From Verrucomicrobiaceae bacterium (lineage in GTDB: Bacteria > Verrucomicrobiota > Verrucomicrobiia > Verrucomicrobiales > DEV007), in the NCBI GenBank assembly GCA_024229495.1, contig JAAESJ010000067.1:1-45171 (forward strand): DNA of 45,171 nt, given 5' to 3'. Position numbers and translations under genes: made by a program. The notes under the pieces were generated by a model. That model saw nothing but the letters and a program-made list of their open reading frames with translations, made no database searches and had not been told where the DNA came from. Shown one piece after another: positions 1 through 7,573 of the stretch. Each line of letters starts with the position of its first letter. Position 1 is the first letter of the stretch.

Positions 1-1350
1 CGTCTTCGCCTGGGTCTCCTTCCGGGCTTGTGCGGCAACTTCCTTCTTCAGCCCGGCGAGCTGTGCCGTTGCCTCGGCATTCTGCTTCTCTGTGTTGGTG
101 AGCTCTTTTTTCGCCTCGGTATTGGCGACCCTGCCTGTTGCAAGGCTGGCGTTGAGCTTCTCAAGCTTGTCGGCACTTGACTTGTTTCCCTGATTGAGGC
201 GCGTCCGCTCTGCTTCGAGATGGTTTAATTTGTCTTCTGCCGTTCGCCGCTTTTGCGTGAACTTGCGGCTTTCTCCTTTCAGCAGCTTGTTGGCAGCCGT
301 TATTTTTGACTGTTCGGCTTCAAGGCGGAGGTTGATCTTCTTCAGCTTAGCCGTTGAGCTCTGGGCTTCGTTCTTGTCATTTTGCAACGTATTACGTTCA
401 CCTTTTAGGGCGTCGCGAGCTGCTGTCAGTTGCTTAAGCTCATCCTTGAGTGATTTTTTTTCCTCTTGGGATTGCTGCAGCGTGATTTTAATAGCGCTAT
501 GTTTTTTTGCGGCTGACTTGGCTTTTTCCTTTGCGCTCGTCAGCTTTCTCTCTGTTTTCTCAAGGGCCTCTTTAGTGGCATCCAGCCCGACGAGCCTTTC
601 TTTTCGCTTTTGAATTTTAGCCTGCAATCCCTCAACTTCTTGCTTGATGGATTTATACTCTTTTTTAAGCTTCTTAAGCTTGTCCTCAGCAGCTTCACTC
701 TTGCTTTTGAATTGCCGCTGTTTTTTGCCTTGGGTGCTTTTTTGATGGGGAGCAAGATTTTTTTGCCTGGTCTTTTGCAATTTGTCGGCCTGCTTCACCT
801 GGATGTTAAGCTTGGTTTTTTGACCGGCTTGATTGGCCTGTGTTTTAACCGGCCGGGTATTGGCTTTTTTGATTTTGTGAGGTGGCACGGAACCCGTTGT
901 GGAGGGTTCCTCATTTACCTCTTGCTCATGCTCCCGGGGCATTGACTTGACCAACACCCTTCCAGGGGTTGGCGTGGCTGATCTTGCTGAAGTGGTTACG
1001 CTGGTTTTATTGGGGGTCGCGAAGCGCTCTGGATCAGCGTTTTGTCGGGCAGACTGAATGATGAGCTCAGCTTCGACCTGACCGAAATGGATGATATCGC
1101 CATTTTCAAGGTCCTGGCGCATGATTTTTGCGCCATTGACTCTGGTTGTCCCTTCAGAGCCCATATTAATAATTTCATATCCTTTGATGGAATCCTTAAA
1201 GTGGATCTCGGCGTGGAATGATGAAATGGTGGCGTTGTCTATAACGATGGAGTTTTCAGGATACTTGCCCAGCGTGGTTATTTTGTCGCTAAGCCTGAAG
1301 GGCAGCACCTGTTTGTCGGCAATCTTGAATCGTAGCTCAGCGGTGTGCAT
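1..1350 (-). CDS. FHA-domain protein with long coiled coil (C-terminus cut by window edge)
   Basis: The frame stays open from an ATG at 1350 to the left edge (450 codons, no stop). A stop two codons upstream fixes the start. Residues 1-100 form a forkhead-associated phosphopeptide-binding domain: LGKYPENSIVI (27-37, Lys replacing the usual Arg of the GR pair), S44-F-H46, and GSEGTTRVNG (64-73). Residues 100-190 are a Pro/Thr/Lys/Gln-rich linker. From about 190 to the edge the sequence is almost continuous Lys/Glu/Ala/Leu coiled coil. FHA domains bind phosphothreonine peptides, so a cytoplasmic scaffold role in Ser/Thr phosphosignalling is likely, but no kinase is visible nearby. The 3' end is unseen, so a further C-terminal domain cannot be excluded. 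The domain call is firm; the function is open. Confidence 0.85.
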   Translation of the reverse strand, partial: MHTAELRFKIADKQVLPFRLSDKITTLGKYPENSIVIDNATISSFHAEIHFKDSIKGYEIINMGSEGTTRVNGAKIMRQDLENGDIIHFGQVEAELIIQSARQNADPERFATPNKTSVTTSARSATPTPGRVLVKSMPREHEQEVNEEPSTTGSVPPHKIKKANTRPVKTQANQAGQKTKLNIQVKQADKLQKTRQKNLAPHQKSTQGKKQRQFKSKSEAAEDKLKKLKKEYKSIKQEVEGLQAKIQKRKERLVGLDATKEALEKTERKLTSAKEKAKSAAKKHSAIKITLQQSQEEKKSLKDELKQLTAARDALKGERNTLQNDKNEAQSSTAKLKKINLRLEAEQSKITAANKLLKGESRKFTQKRRTAEDKLNHLEAERTRLNQGNKSSADKLEKLNASLATGRVANTEAKKELTNTEKQNAEATAQLAGLKKEVAAQARKETQAKT

Positions 1351-1533
1351 CAATCAGAATGGGTAGAATCTTAAATGGGCCGGGGTTGATTCAGCATGTC
1401 CCGGTGGCTGAGAGTTGCCGGGGAGTTTTTCAACGAACGGATGCGGTGTTTTTTGCGGTCAAAAAGGGATATGCAGTAACGGCTGACTGTTGGCCAGTTT
1501 TCCCCTGACCGATGGCTTAAACAACTTATAGAA

Positions 1534-1561
1534 ATTATAACCTGCGGATGAGAATCCGCAA
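1534..1561 (-). promoter_or_regulatory. Possible promoter for the FHA gene
   Basis: On the minus strand, TTGCGG (1556-1561) lies 16 bases upstream of a perfect TATAAT (1534-1539), about 184 bases before the FHA start. The -35 half overlaps a 7-bp hairpin with a GAGA loop (1543-1560). This rests on sequence match only. Confidence 0.3.
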
Positions 1562-1824
1562 GGGACGATTTATCAGTAATGTTATTGTTTTCAGTTCTGC
1601 GTTTTAATCATGAGATATTGATAATCAATCATTGACGGAGAAAAAGAGTTGTATATTTGCGGCTGATTTGGGTTGAAATCTCTTGCCGGTTTCCGGGTTT
1701 CTAGGCGGCTTTGCAACCTAACGGTTGCCGGTATTTACTCAGCGTGGCTCAGCGGAGCTCGTGCAGGGTCAACGGCAACGACTGCCGTGTCTGACAAGAC
1801 AAGCAGAAAACGACGATGCATCGC

Positions 1825-1888
1825 GCTTTCAAGCCGGCTGTCACCAGCCAGAGATAACGCTGAATGCGCTGACAGGGGGCTTGAAAGC
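1825..1888. repeat. Long inverted repeat 3' of the peroxiredoxin gene
   Basis: Arms 1825-1842 and 1871-1888 are reverse complements at 16 of 18 positions, with two adjacent mismatches and a 28-base loop. The structure starts 16 bases after the peroxiredoxin stop codon. It could act as a 3' stabilising hairpin or terminator, but no T-run follows on the minus strand. Confidence 0.55.
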
Positions 1889-1903
1889 CTGTGTCTCTTC
1901 GCC

Positions 1904-2503
1904 CTACAAGGATTCAGCGTTGTCAGCCAAATAGGAAGCCACGCCTTCCTTGGTGGGCTGCATGTCCGGCTTGGAGGGATTCCAGCCGGCCGGACAAACG
2001 CCGGCACCGGATGCGGCATGAATGACGGCATCAAGCATACGCAGCGTTTCATCCATGTCGCGACCGAGGGGAAGATTGTTGACGGTTTGGTTTTGAACGA
2101 TCCCATCCGGATCAATAATAAAGCTTCCACGCAGGGCAAAGGTGGTGTCCTCGTGGAGGAGATCGAAGCTATTAGTGATCTTACGATCCTCATCAGTGAG
2201 CAGGGGATATCCCACTTTGCCTATACCGCCCTCCTCAATAGCGGTGTCTCGCCATGAAGAGTGGGATTGTGCGTCGTCAATGGAAATACCCAAAACTTGG
2301 GTATCTCGCTTTTCGAACTCGCTGAGGCGATGATCGAAAGCGATGAGTTCGCTTGGTCAGACGAAGGTAAAATCCTTAGGATAGAAGAAAAGCACAACAT
2401 GCTTTCCCTTGAAGTCAGAAAGGCTGATTTCCGTGATGGAACCATCAGCCATTACTGCGGTGGTGGTAAAATCCGGTGCCGGTTTATTAACGAGGACAGA
2501 CAT
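1904..2503 (-). CDS. Selenocysteine-containing 2-Cys peroxiredoxin (in-frame UGA at codon 49)
   Basis: Thioredoxin-dependent peroxidase of the AhpC/Prx1 class, 199 residues, reducing H2O2 and organic hydroperoxides. From ATG 2503 the frame reads [12 protein letters not shown], then YPKDFTFV, then UGA at 2357-2359, then PSEL. Family members have Cys at exactly that point (FTFVCP), so the UGA sits on the peroxidatic residue. The resolving Cys is kept at residue 170 in the GVCPAGW motif, and the rest of the fold is intact to a TAG stop. The C-terminus lacks the YF motif of sensitive Prx. A conventional caller would start at 2293 and lose the active site. Sec is the favoured reading because the rest of the gene shows no decay. 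A recent nonsense mutation or base-call error is the alternative. selA, selB, selC and selD are not in this window. Confidence 0.8.
2309..2340 (-). promoter_or_regulatory. Candidate bacterial SECIS hairpin after the UGA
   Basis: On the mRNA, nucleotides +17 to +48 after the UGA can fold. Bases 17-23 pair with 41-48 (one bulged A), and 27-30 pair with 35-38, with apical loop CUCA at +31 to +34. An alternative 7-bp stem pairs +6-12 with +37-43. The distance fits bacterial SECIS elements (loop about 16-37 nt after UGA), but the loop lacks the G usually found among its first two bases. Confidence 0.4.
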
Positions 2504-2643
2504 TATTTGGTTAGCTGGTTGATAAGAAAATACGAGAACAACGATTTAAAAGACATCTTGAACAAAGCCAAGATATTTTTTCAGGCACCTGCTATAAAGG
2601 GGGGGCCAATGTCCTGAAGATTTACGTGTTCTATCCCGCGAGA

Positions 2644-3393
2644 TCAGGCAACCGGGATGCTGAGCCAGAACGTGGTGACATTATCCGCACTGTGCACCCC
2701 GAGGTTCATATCCATCTGAGTGGCAAGCACGGCGGCAGTGGTGAGCCCTATTCCCAGATGCTGGTTGTTTTTTGAGCTATAGAAGGGCTCCCAGATTTTT
2801 GCCATGTTTTCAGCGGAAATGACGGCTCCGGAGTTTCTTACCAGGATATCGACGCGATTTTCACTCACCGGTGAGAATTCCCCGGGCTTATAAATCTCGA
2901 AGCTTGCCTGGCCTCCGGTATCCGCAGCGGATTCAGCTGCGTTGGTCAAAAGTTGCAGAAATATATCCTTCAGGCGACTTGGATCGGCGGCTATCGGGGG
3001 AATTTCAGCAGGGCACTTGATATTGATGGGGATGCCGGCGGCATTGAAAGGTTCCTTGAGGCTGTCCTCAACCATTGGCAGGAACTCTGATATTTGCAGA
3101 TCTTGAGTGGAGATGTGGCTGCAACCGGCAGCCGGCAGGATACGCTCTGAGAGCTTGGAGGCATTAATGGCCGCCTCTTTCATATGTGAAAGGTTTTCGG
3201 CAGTCGTTTCTTCCAGCCCTTCGTCCATAAGGATCAGGCTTGAGAAGCCTTGAATGACGGCGAGCAGGTTGTTGAGCTTGTGCGTCAATCCCTTGAGCAG
3301 ATGCGCATAGAAGTCGGCGTTGACGGAATCCTCGAGAATAAATTGATCGGCAAAGAGGAATTGTGGCCTTTCTGCTGATTTTATATTTTCCAT
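2644..3393 (-). CDS. Stand-alone histidine kinase-like protein, no sensor domain
   Basis: A 249-residue soluble protein. A dimerisation/phosphoacceptor helix carries GLTHKLNN with His38, and a GHKL ATPase domain follows: N-box LLTNAAESA (N151) and G2-like LGIGL (213-217). The expected G1 motif DxGxG is altered to NSGAV (187-191), so the adenine-contacting Asp is Asn187. There is no transmembrane, PAS or receiver domain and no adjacent response regulator. It may be an orphan kinase or a degenerate kinase acting as phosphotransferase or phosphatase. ATG start at 3393. It lies between birA and the peroxiredoxin, on the same strand as both. The family is firm, the partner unknown. Confidence 0.85.
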   Translation of the reverse strand: MENIKSAERPQFLFADQFILEDSVNADFYAHLLKGLTHKLNNLLAVIQGFSSLILMDEGLEETTAENLSHMKEAAINASKLSERILPAAGCSHISTQDLQISEFLPMVEDSLKEPFNAAGIPINIKCPAEIPPIAADPSRLKDIFLQLLTNAAESAADTGGQASFEIYKPGEFSPVSENRVDILVRNSGAVISAENMAKIWEPFYSSKNNQHLGIGLTTAAVLATQMDMNLGVHSADNVTTFWLSIPVA

Positions 3394-3498
3394 AATAAAC
3401 AGGTATTTCTCTAAAATATACCCAATGGTAATTTTAGCCAGCTGAAAATTTAGGAAAACTAGATATAAATAAAACCTATTTGTTGGCTCCGGCGGCGC

Positions 3499-4329
3499 CT
3501 AATTGCGTCGAACGTGATCTGCAGAGGCAATGCGCAGCAGCGGGGCAGATGCGGAAGTTCCCTCAACTTGAAGCAATAATTCGCCTTCACTTCCATAGTC
3601 TTTGGCCAGCCCGGTGCGGGTTTGACCGTCCGGGAGCTGCAGGGTGACTTTGTGGCCGAGCAGAGCACTCGCAGCTTTCAGCTCATCGACCATTGTAGCA
3701 AAATCGTTAATACAGCGTAAAACCATGCGATGCAGGGAGCAGAGGAGCGCTACGGCGATCGGTTCACGGGGCAACAAGGGATCCTGCGGGGTGCAGTGCA
3801 TTCTCAGGGAGGTGGCAGGAGAGTCCAAGTGCTCGGGAAAGTCCTCCGGGGTGCTGTTGATGTTCAACCCGATGCCAATAACCGCCATTCCTTGATCGGC
3901 AGATACAGAGGGAGTGATGCTCTCGATAAGGATGCCGGCAACTTTCGCGTTGGCAAGATAGATGTCATTTGGCCACTTGATGGTGACTGGAAAGTCAGTT
4001 CGAAGCGTCTGGTAGACGGCGAGGGCGGCTGCATGGGTAAGGCGTGCCCAGTGCTCGGGGGCAACAGGAGGGGGCAAGGCAACGGATAATAACAGGTTCC
4101 TTGATCTGGGAGACAACCAGCGGGCTCCCCGGCGACCGCGACCGCTTTCCTGCCATTCAGAGAAGAGCGCTATGCCGCTTTGCAGCAGTTGAGGATCCTT
4201 ATTGATCCGGGTGACGGTTTCCCGGTTGGTTGACTGGCAGTTATCCAGGCAGAGGATTTTCCATGGCAGCCCTTCCCTCGTTGCATGCTGCTCTATCTCT
4301 GCATGATTAAGCGGCGGGTGCTCGTTCAT
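3499..4329 (-). CDS. birA: Biotin--[acetyl-CoA-carboxylase] ligase, monofunctional
   Basis: Attaches biotin through biotinyl-5'-AMP to the carrier domain of biotin-dependent carboxylases. The 276 residues contain the adenylate-loop motif GRGRRG (63-68), KWPND (118-122), the conserved Lys129 in AKVAGILIE and a small C-terminal SH3-like domain. There is no N-terminal helix-turn-helix, so unlike the E. coli BirA it should not be a repressor. The ATG overlaps the nadC stop as ATGA (4326-4329), so the two are probably translationally coupled. Confidence 0.95.
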   Translation of the reverse strand: MNEHPPLNHAEIEQHATREGLPWKILCLDNCQSTNRETVTRINKDPQLLQSGIALFSEWQESGRGRRGARWLSPRSRNLLLSVALPPPVAPEHWARLTHAAALAVYQTLRTDFPVTIKWPNDIYLANAKVAGILIESITPSVSADQGMAVIGIGLNINSTPEDFPEHLDSPATSLRMHCTPQDPLLPREPIAVALLCSLHRMVLRCINDFATMVDELKAASALLGHKVTLQLPDGQTRTGLAKDYGSEGELLLQVEGTSASAPLLRIASADHVRRN

Positions 4330-5183
4330 TGTTCTTGAAAGTCCAATCCAAAGTCAATGGAGCGAAAGGAATGGGTAAGGGATCCAACAGAAATCATGTC
4401 GATTCCTGAAGCGGACACCTCCTTAAGGGTTGTTAGGTTGATGTTACCACTGGCCTCGAGCAATATATTGCCGCGCTCCATACTGGCCGCCTGCCGCATC
4501 TGAGCAGGGTCCATGTTGTCGAGCAGGATAACGTCCACTCCACGGAGTTGGAGGAAACGTTCAACTTGATCGAGATTATCAGCCTCGATTTCGATGCGAG
4601 CATCAGGATGGGTTGTCTTAAGGGCATCGATGGCCTTTTGAGTGTCTTCCATAGTCCCTGCGGCCAGCAAGTGATTGTCCTTGACCATGGCCATGTCATA
4701 AAGCCCCATGCGGTGATTGTGTCCGCCTCCGCTGATAACGGCTGCTTTTTCAAGTTCGCGCCATCCCGGGGTGGTTTTGCGGGTGTCGAGAATCTTTACT
4801 CCAGTGCCCTGCACGACATCCACAAAACTCCGGGTCATGGTGGCGATTCCAGATAGTCGCTGGAGGAAGTTTAATGCGGTGCGCTCGGCGGCAAGTATTG
4901 ATTGTGCCGATCCGGAGAGGGTAATGACGGCATCCCCTGCACCGGCTTGATCTCCCGATTTTAGGAGAATCTCGACGGCAATGGCGGGATCCACCCTGGT
5001 AAACACATGTGCGCAAATATCCAAACCGGCAACCACGCAGGGTTCCCTGCTGTTGATGCTGCCACTGGCGACACGGTTCTTATCAACAAAGGCCGTTGAT
5101 GTTATATCCCCGTGCTTATCGAGATCTTCATCAAGGGCGAGGCTGATCAGGACCTCGGTGGCTTTTGATATTTCCGTTGCCAT
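4326..5183 (-). CDS. nadC: Nicotinate-nucleotide pyrophosphorylase (quinolinate phosphoribosyltransferase)
   Basis: Converts quinolinate and PRPP to nicotinate mononucleotide in de novo NAD synthesis. Length (285) is normal. Visible motifs are DTRKTTPG (133-140) and GGGHNHRMGLYD followed by KDNHL (152-172), plus the Glu/Asp-rich barrel segment EIEADN near 200. ATG at 5183. It forms a two-gene unit with birA through a 4-base overlap. No nadA or nadB is seen nearby. Confidence 0.95.
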   Translation of the reverse strand: MATEISKATEVLISLALDEDLDKHGDITSTAFVDKNRVASGSINSREPCVVAGLDICAHVFTRVDPAIAVEILLKSGDQAGAGDAVITLSGSAQSILAAERTALNFLQRLSGIATMTRSFVDVVQGTGVKILDTRKTTPGWRELEKAAVISGGGHNHRMGLYDMAMVKDNHLLAAGTMEDTQKAIDALKTTHPDARIEIEADNLDQVERFLQLRGVDVILLDNMDPAQMRQAASMERGNILLEASGNINLTTLKEVSASGIDMISVGSLTHSFRSIDFGLDFQEQ

Positions 5184-5210
5184 CGGGCAACAATAATTGC
5201 GACGTAACTT

Positions 5211-5485
5211 TGATCAAGGCCTAGACCCTTGATCATGCTTAATCCCCGTAATTTTTCCCTTTCCCGGCCTTAAGGATTAAAAGGACCATGAGAGCGGAGG
5301 CGATAAAGAAGATCAAGGCTCCTGTTCCCCAGCCCTCAGGCTTGAAGAATTTATTGGGCGCGTCCTGGGCGGCAGCTTGTTCTTTAGGGTCGACTACGGC
5401 AATCAGGTTCATTTTTATTTGGGTAACAGGTTGAGTCTTCTCAAGCGGTAAGGGTAGTCGATGTATAAACCTGATCAAGGGCTAG
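5211..5485. repeat. TGATCAAGG repeat set flanking the small membrane-protein gene
   Basis: CTAGACCCTTGATCA (5221-5235) and the reverse complement of 5472-5485 (CTAGCCCTTGATCA) match except for one inserted A, forming a 265-bp inverted-repeat-bounded unit. A third copy, TGATCAAGGCCTAG (5211-5224), makes a local 9-bp dyad with 5227-5235. The unit could be a MITE-like element, a pair of operators or hairpin terminators. Confidence 0.5.
5239..5412 (-). CDS. Small single-pass membrane protein, unknown
   Basis: A 57-residue protein with a polar N-terminal half (VVDPKEQAAAQDAPNKFF), one hydrophobic helix (about residues 30-48, TGALIFFIASALMVLLILK) and a short basic tail. The ATG at 5412 is preferred over an in-frame TTG at 5478, which would add 22 residues and lies inside a repeat arm. 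No family was recognised. The gene lies between serS and nadC, enclosed by inverted repeats (5221-5235 and 5472-5485). It may encode a small inner-membrane accessory protein, or it may simply be a short frame inside a small element. Confidence 0.5.
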   Translation of the reverse strand: MNLIAVVDPKEQAAAQDAPNKFFKPEGWGTGALIFFIASALMVLLILKAGKGKNYGD

Positions 5486-5516
5486 TGGTGTAAAATTTCA
5501 TTAATAGCATGCACAC

Positions 5517-6791
5517 TCAGGTGATTTTTTCACTACCGTAGTAGGGTTGCAGGGCTTTCGGGATATGGATGCTGCCGTCTGTCTGCTGGTGGGTTTCCAG
5601 TAAAGCGACATAAAGACGGGGCAGGGCGGTGCCCGATCCGTTCAGGGTATGGGCAAAACGGTTTTTGCCACTCTCGGGGTCCTTGAATCGCAGTTTCATG
5701 CGACGTGCCTGATAATCTTCAAAGTTTGAGCAACTGGAAACTTCCAGGTATTCACACTGACCCGGCGCCCATACCTCAATGTCATATGTCTTTGCCGCAC
5801 TGAAACCGAGGTCACCGGTGCATAACTCGATCCTGCGGTAATGAAGCCCTAGGGACTCTAGGATGGACTCGGCGTCCTTGGTCAGCGACTCAAGTTCCTC
5901 ATAAGAGGTATCCGGGTGCACAATTTTGACCAGCTCGACTTTATCAAACTGATGCATGCGGATTAATCCCCGGTTGCCAGTACCAGCCGATCCTGCCTCG
6001 CGGCGGAAGCAGGGCGTGTAGGCGACGTATTTTATTGGGAGTTGTTCACCTGATAGTATTTTATCCCTTTCGAGGTTGGTAACCGGCACCTCAGCAGTTG
6101 GGGCTAGGAACAGCTGGTTATTTTCAATACCGTACATGTCCTCCTCGAATTTGGGTAATTGGCCGGTTCCAATCATGCAGTCACGGGCGACCACGAATGG
6201 CGGGCTGATTTCCGTGTAGCCATGATCAATGGTTTGACGATCGAGCAGGAATTGTATCAATGCCCGCTGAAGCCTGGCGCCCGCTCCACGAAACACGGCG
6301 AAGCCGCTGCCGGTGATTTTGGCAGCCGCTTCGAAGTCAACCATTCCCAGGCGTTCTACAATCTCGACATGATTCTCGAGCGTGTCAGGGGCGTCGATTT
6401 TCTCGCCCCATTCCCTGACTACCGGGTTGGCCGTTTCATCCTCCCCGGCCGGGCAATCGGGATAAGGGGTATTTGGCACGCTCAACAGCATGTCGCGCTG
6501 GCTGATTTCCGCTTTGTCTACTTCTTCGGCGAGCGCTTTGAGCCTTTGGCCTATATCACGTACGCCTGCTTCAATTTCAGTGGTGTCTTCCCCTGCCTTC
6601 TTCTTTGCGCCGATTTCCTTTGAAAGGGCATTACGTTTACTTTGAAGGGCTTGTTTTTCTGTCTCGCTTCGGCGCCGGATTTCATCACATTCAAGGAGCC
6701 TGTCGATGAATTCATGGGAGTCTCCACCTCGACTGCGGACGAGGTGTTTGATGTTTTCGGAGTCTTCGCGGATGCGCTTTATATCGAGCAT
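5517..6791 (-). CDS. serS: Seryl-tRNA synthetase
   Basis: Class II aminoacyl-tRNA synthetase charging tRNA-Ser. In selenoprotein-making cells the same enzyme also charges tRNA-Sec, relevant to the UGA-bearing peroxiredoxin. It has 424 residues from the ATG at 6791 (MLDIKRIRED), with an N-terminal tRNA-binding antiparallel coiled coil (about 25-105), motif 2 FRREAG (262-267) and motif 3 NGSGTALPR (384-392). The frame is open upstream to 7019, but that stretch is low-complexity Pro/Arg sequence with no SerRS similarity, so the start is placed at the family N-terminus. Divergent from folA across 248 bp. Confidence 0.95.
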   Translation of the reverse strand: MLDIKRIREDSENIKHLVRSRGGDSHEFIDRLLECDEIRRRSETEKQALQSKRNALSKEIGAKKKAGEDTTEIEAGVRDIGQRLKALAEEVDKAEISQRDMLLSVPNTPYPDCPAGEDETANPVVREWGEKIDAPDTLENHVEIVERLGMVDFEAAAKITGSGFAVFRGAGARLQRALIQFLLDRQTIDHGYTEISPPFVVARDCMIGTGQLPKFEEDMYGIENNQLFLAPTAEVPVTNLERDKILSGEQLPIKYVAYTPCFRREAGSAGTGNRGLIRMHQFDKVELVKIVHPDTSYEELESLTKDAESILESLGLHYRRIELCTGDLGFSAAKTYDIEVWAPGQCEYLEVSSCSNFEDYQARRMKLRFKDPESGKNRFAHTLNGSGTALPRLYVALLETHQQTDGSIHIPKALQPYYGSEKIT

Positions 6792-7039
6792 GGCGGCAGA
6801 AGGTAGCGCAAACACGGCGTTCGACAACTTAGTGGTGCCGCTGTCCGGAAATTCAGGGTCGCCGTGGTTACCTCTGAAAAGACGTCTCGTATACGCATGC
6901 GCGCAGCACGGAGAGCGGAGCGGAGTCGTGGGGGGGTTGGGGCTATCTGGGGCCAGGGCGGCATATGGGATTTGTTTTTTCCCTTGTGCGTGGGTAATTG
7001 CAATACTTGGCAAAGACACGGAAAACAGATCGCCCTGTC

Positions 7040-7573
7040 ATGGTGACTCTTATAGCTGCGATGGATAAAAATCGCCTGATAGGCACAGGGCAGGGAGGAT
7101 TGCCCTGGGAAGGGATGCCCAGGGATAAGAAACATTTCCGTGATTACACCGCGGGTAAGGCCCTGTTGATTGGGCGGCGCACTTTTGAGGAAATGTCCGG
7201 ATGGTTTGGGAAAGATCATCAGCCGATCATTATAACAAGAAACCCGGCTTATGACCCGGGAGAGGATGGGCACGTGGCTGGAGGCGTTGATCAGGCCATG
7301 AGCCTGGCGGCTGAATCTGGCCGTGGTGAGCTGGTGGTATGTGGAGGTGCTGAAATTTACCGGTTAGCCTTACCCTTTGCAGACCGCTTGATACTGACTC
7401 TTCTGCACACAACTTTTCAACCTAGTGCCCGGGGAATATTTTTTCCCGAATGGCAAGGGGCGGATTTCGAGGAGATCAGCCGCGAAGACTTTGAGGGCGA
7501 TGCCCTGACTCCTTTGTCAATGACGTTTCTCCACCTGGTCCGACGGGGAAGAGGCCAGCACACGGATTGTTGA
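7040..7573 (+). CDS. folA: Dihydrofolate reductase
   Basis: NADPH-dependent reduction of dihydrofolate to tetrahydrofolate for thymidylate and purine synthesis. It has 177 residues from the ATG at 7040 (MVTLIAAMDKNRLIG). LPW (21-23) and the catalytic acid region (D29), GRRTFE (45-50, NADPH binding) and VCGGAEIY are all in family order. An upstream in-frame TTG (6998) would add 14 unlike residues and was not used. The last 57 bases overlap the end of pbpC on the opposite strand. No thyA is adjacent. Confidence 0.93.
   Translation: MVTLIAAMDKNRLIGTGQGGLPWEGMPRDKKHFRDYTAGKALLIGRRTFEEMSGWFGKDHQPIIITRNPAYDPGEDGHVAGGVDQAMSLAAESGRGELVVCGGAEIYRLALPFADRLILTLLHTTFQPSARGIFFPEWQGADFEEISREDFEGDALTPLSMTFLHLVRRGRGQHTDC

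Larger units (their letters stand above)
1351..1903. other. Intergenic region, 553 bp, no gene seen
   Basis: No convincing protein or RNA gene is visible. It holds the putative FHA promoter, the hairpin at 1543-1560, a 13-bp palindrome ATTGATAATCAAT (1617-1629) that could be an operator, and the inverted repeat at 1825-1888. Long open frames on the plus strand here run antisense through the peroxiredoxin gene and look non-coding. Confidence 0.6.

Noticed and set aside
194-945. Plus-strand frames in the first kilobase
   Set aside because: Ser/Leu/Phe-rich antisense products of the Lys/Glu coiled coil of the FHA gene.
1904-2293. Peroxiredoxin as a 129-residue protein starting at 2293
   Set aside because: It would lack the first strands and the active site. 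The same frame continues upstream through TGA with perfect family sequence to ATG 2503.
2261-2617. Plus-strand frame opposite the peroxiredoxin
   Set aside because: It is the antisense image of the peroxiredoxin 5' half, with no family resemblance.
6792-7019. 76-residue N-terminal extension of SerRS
   Set aside because: Pro/Arg-rich and unlike any SerRS; the family start MLDIK matches the ATG at 6791.
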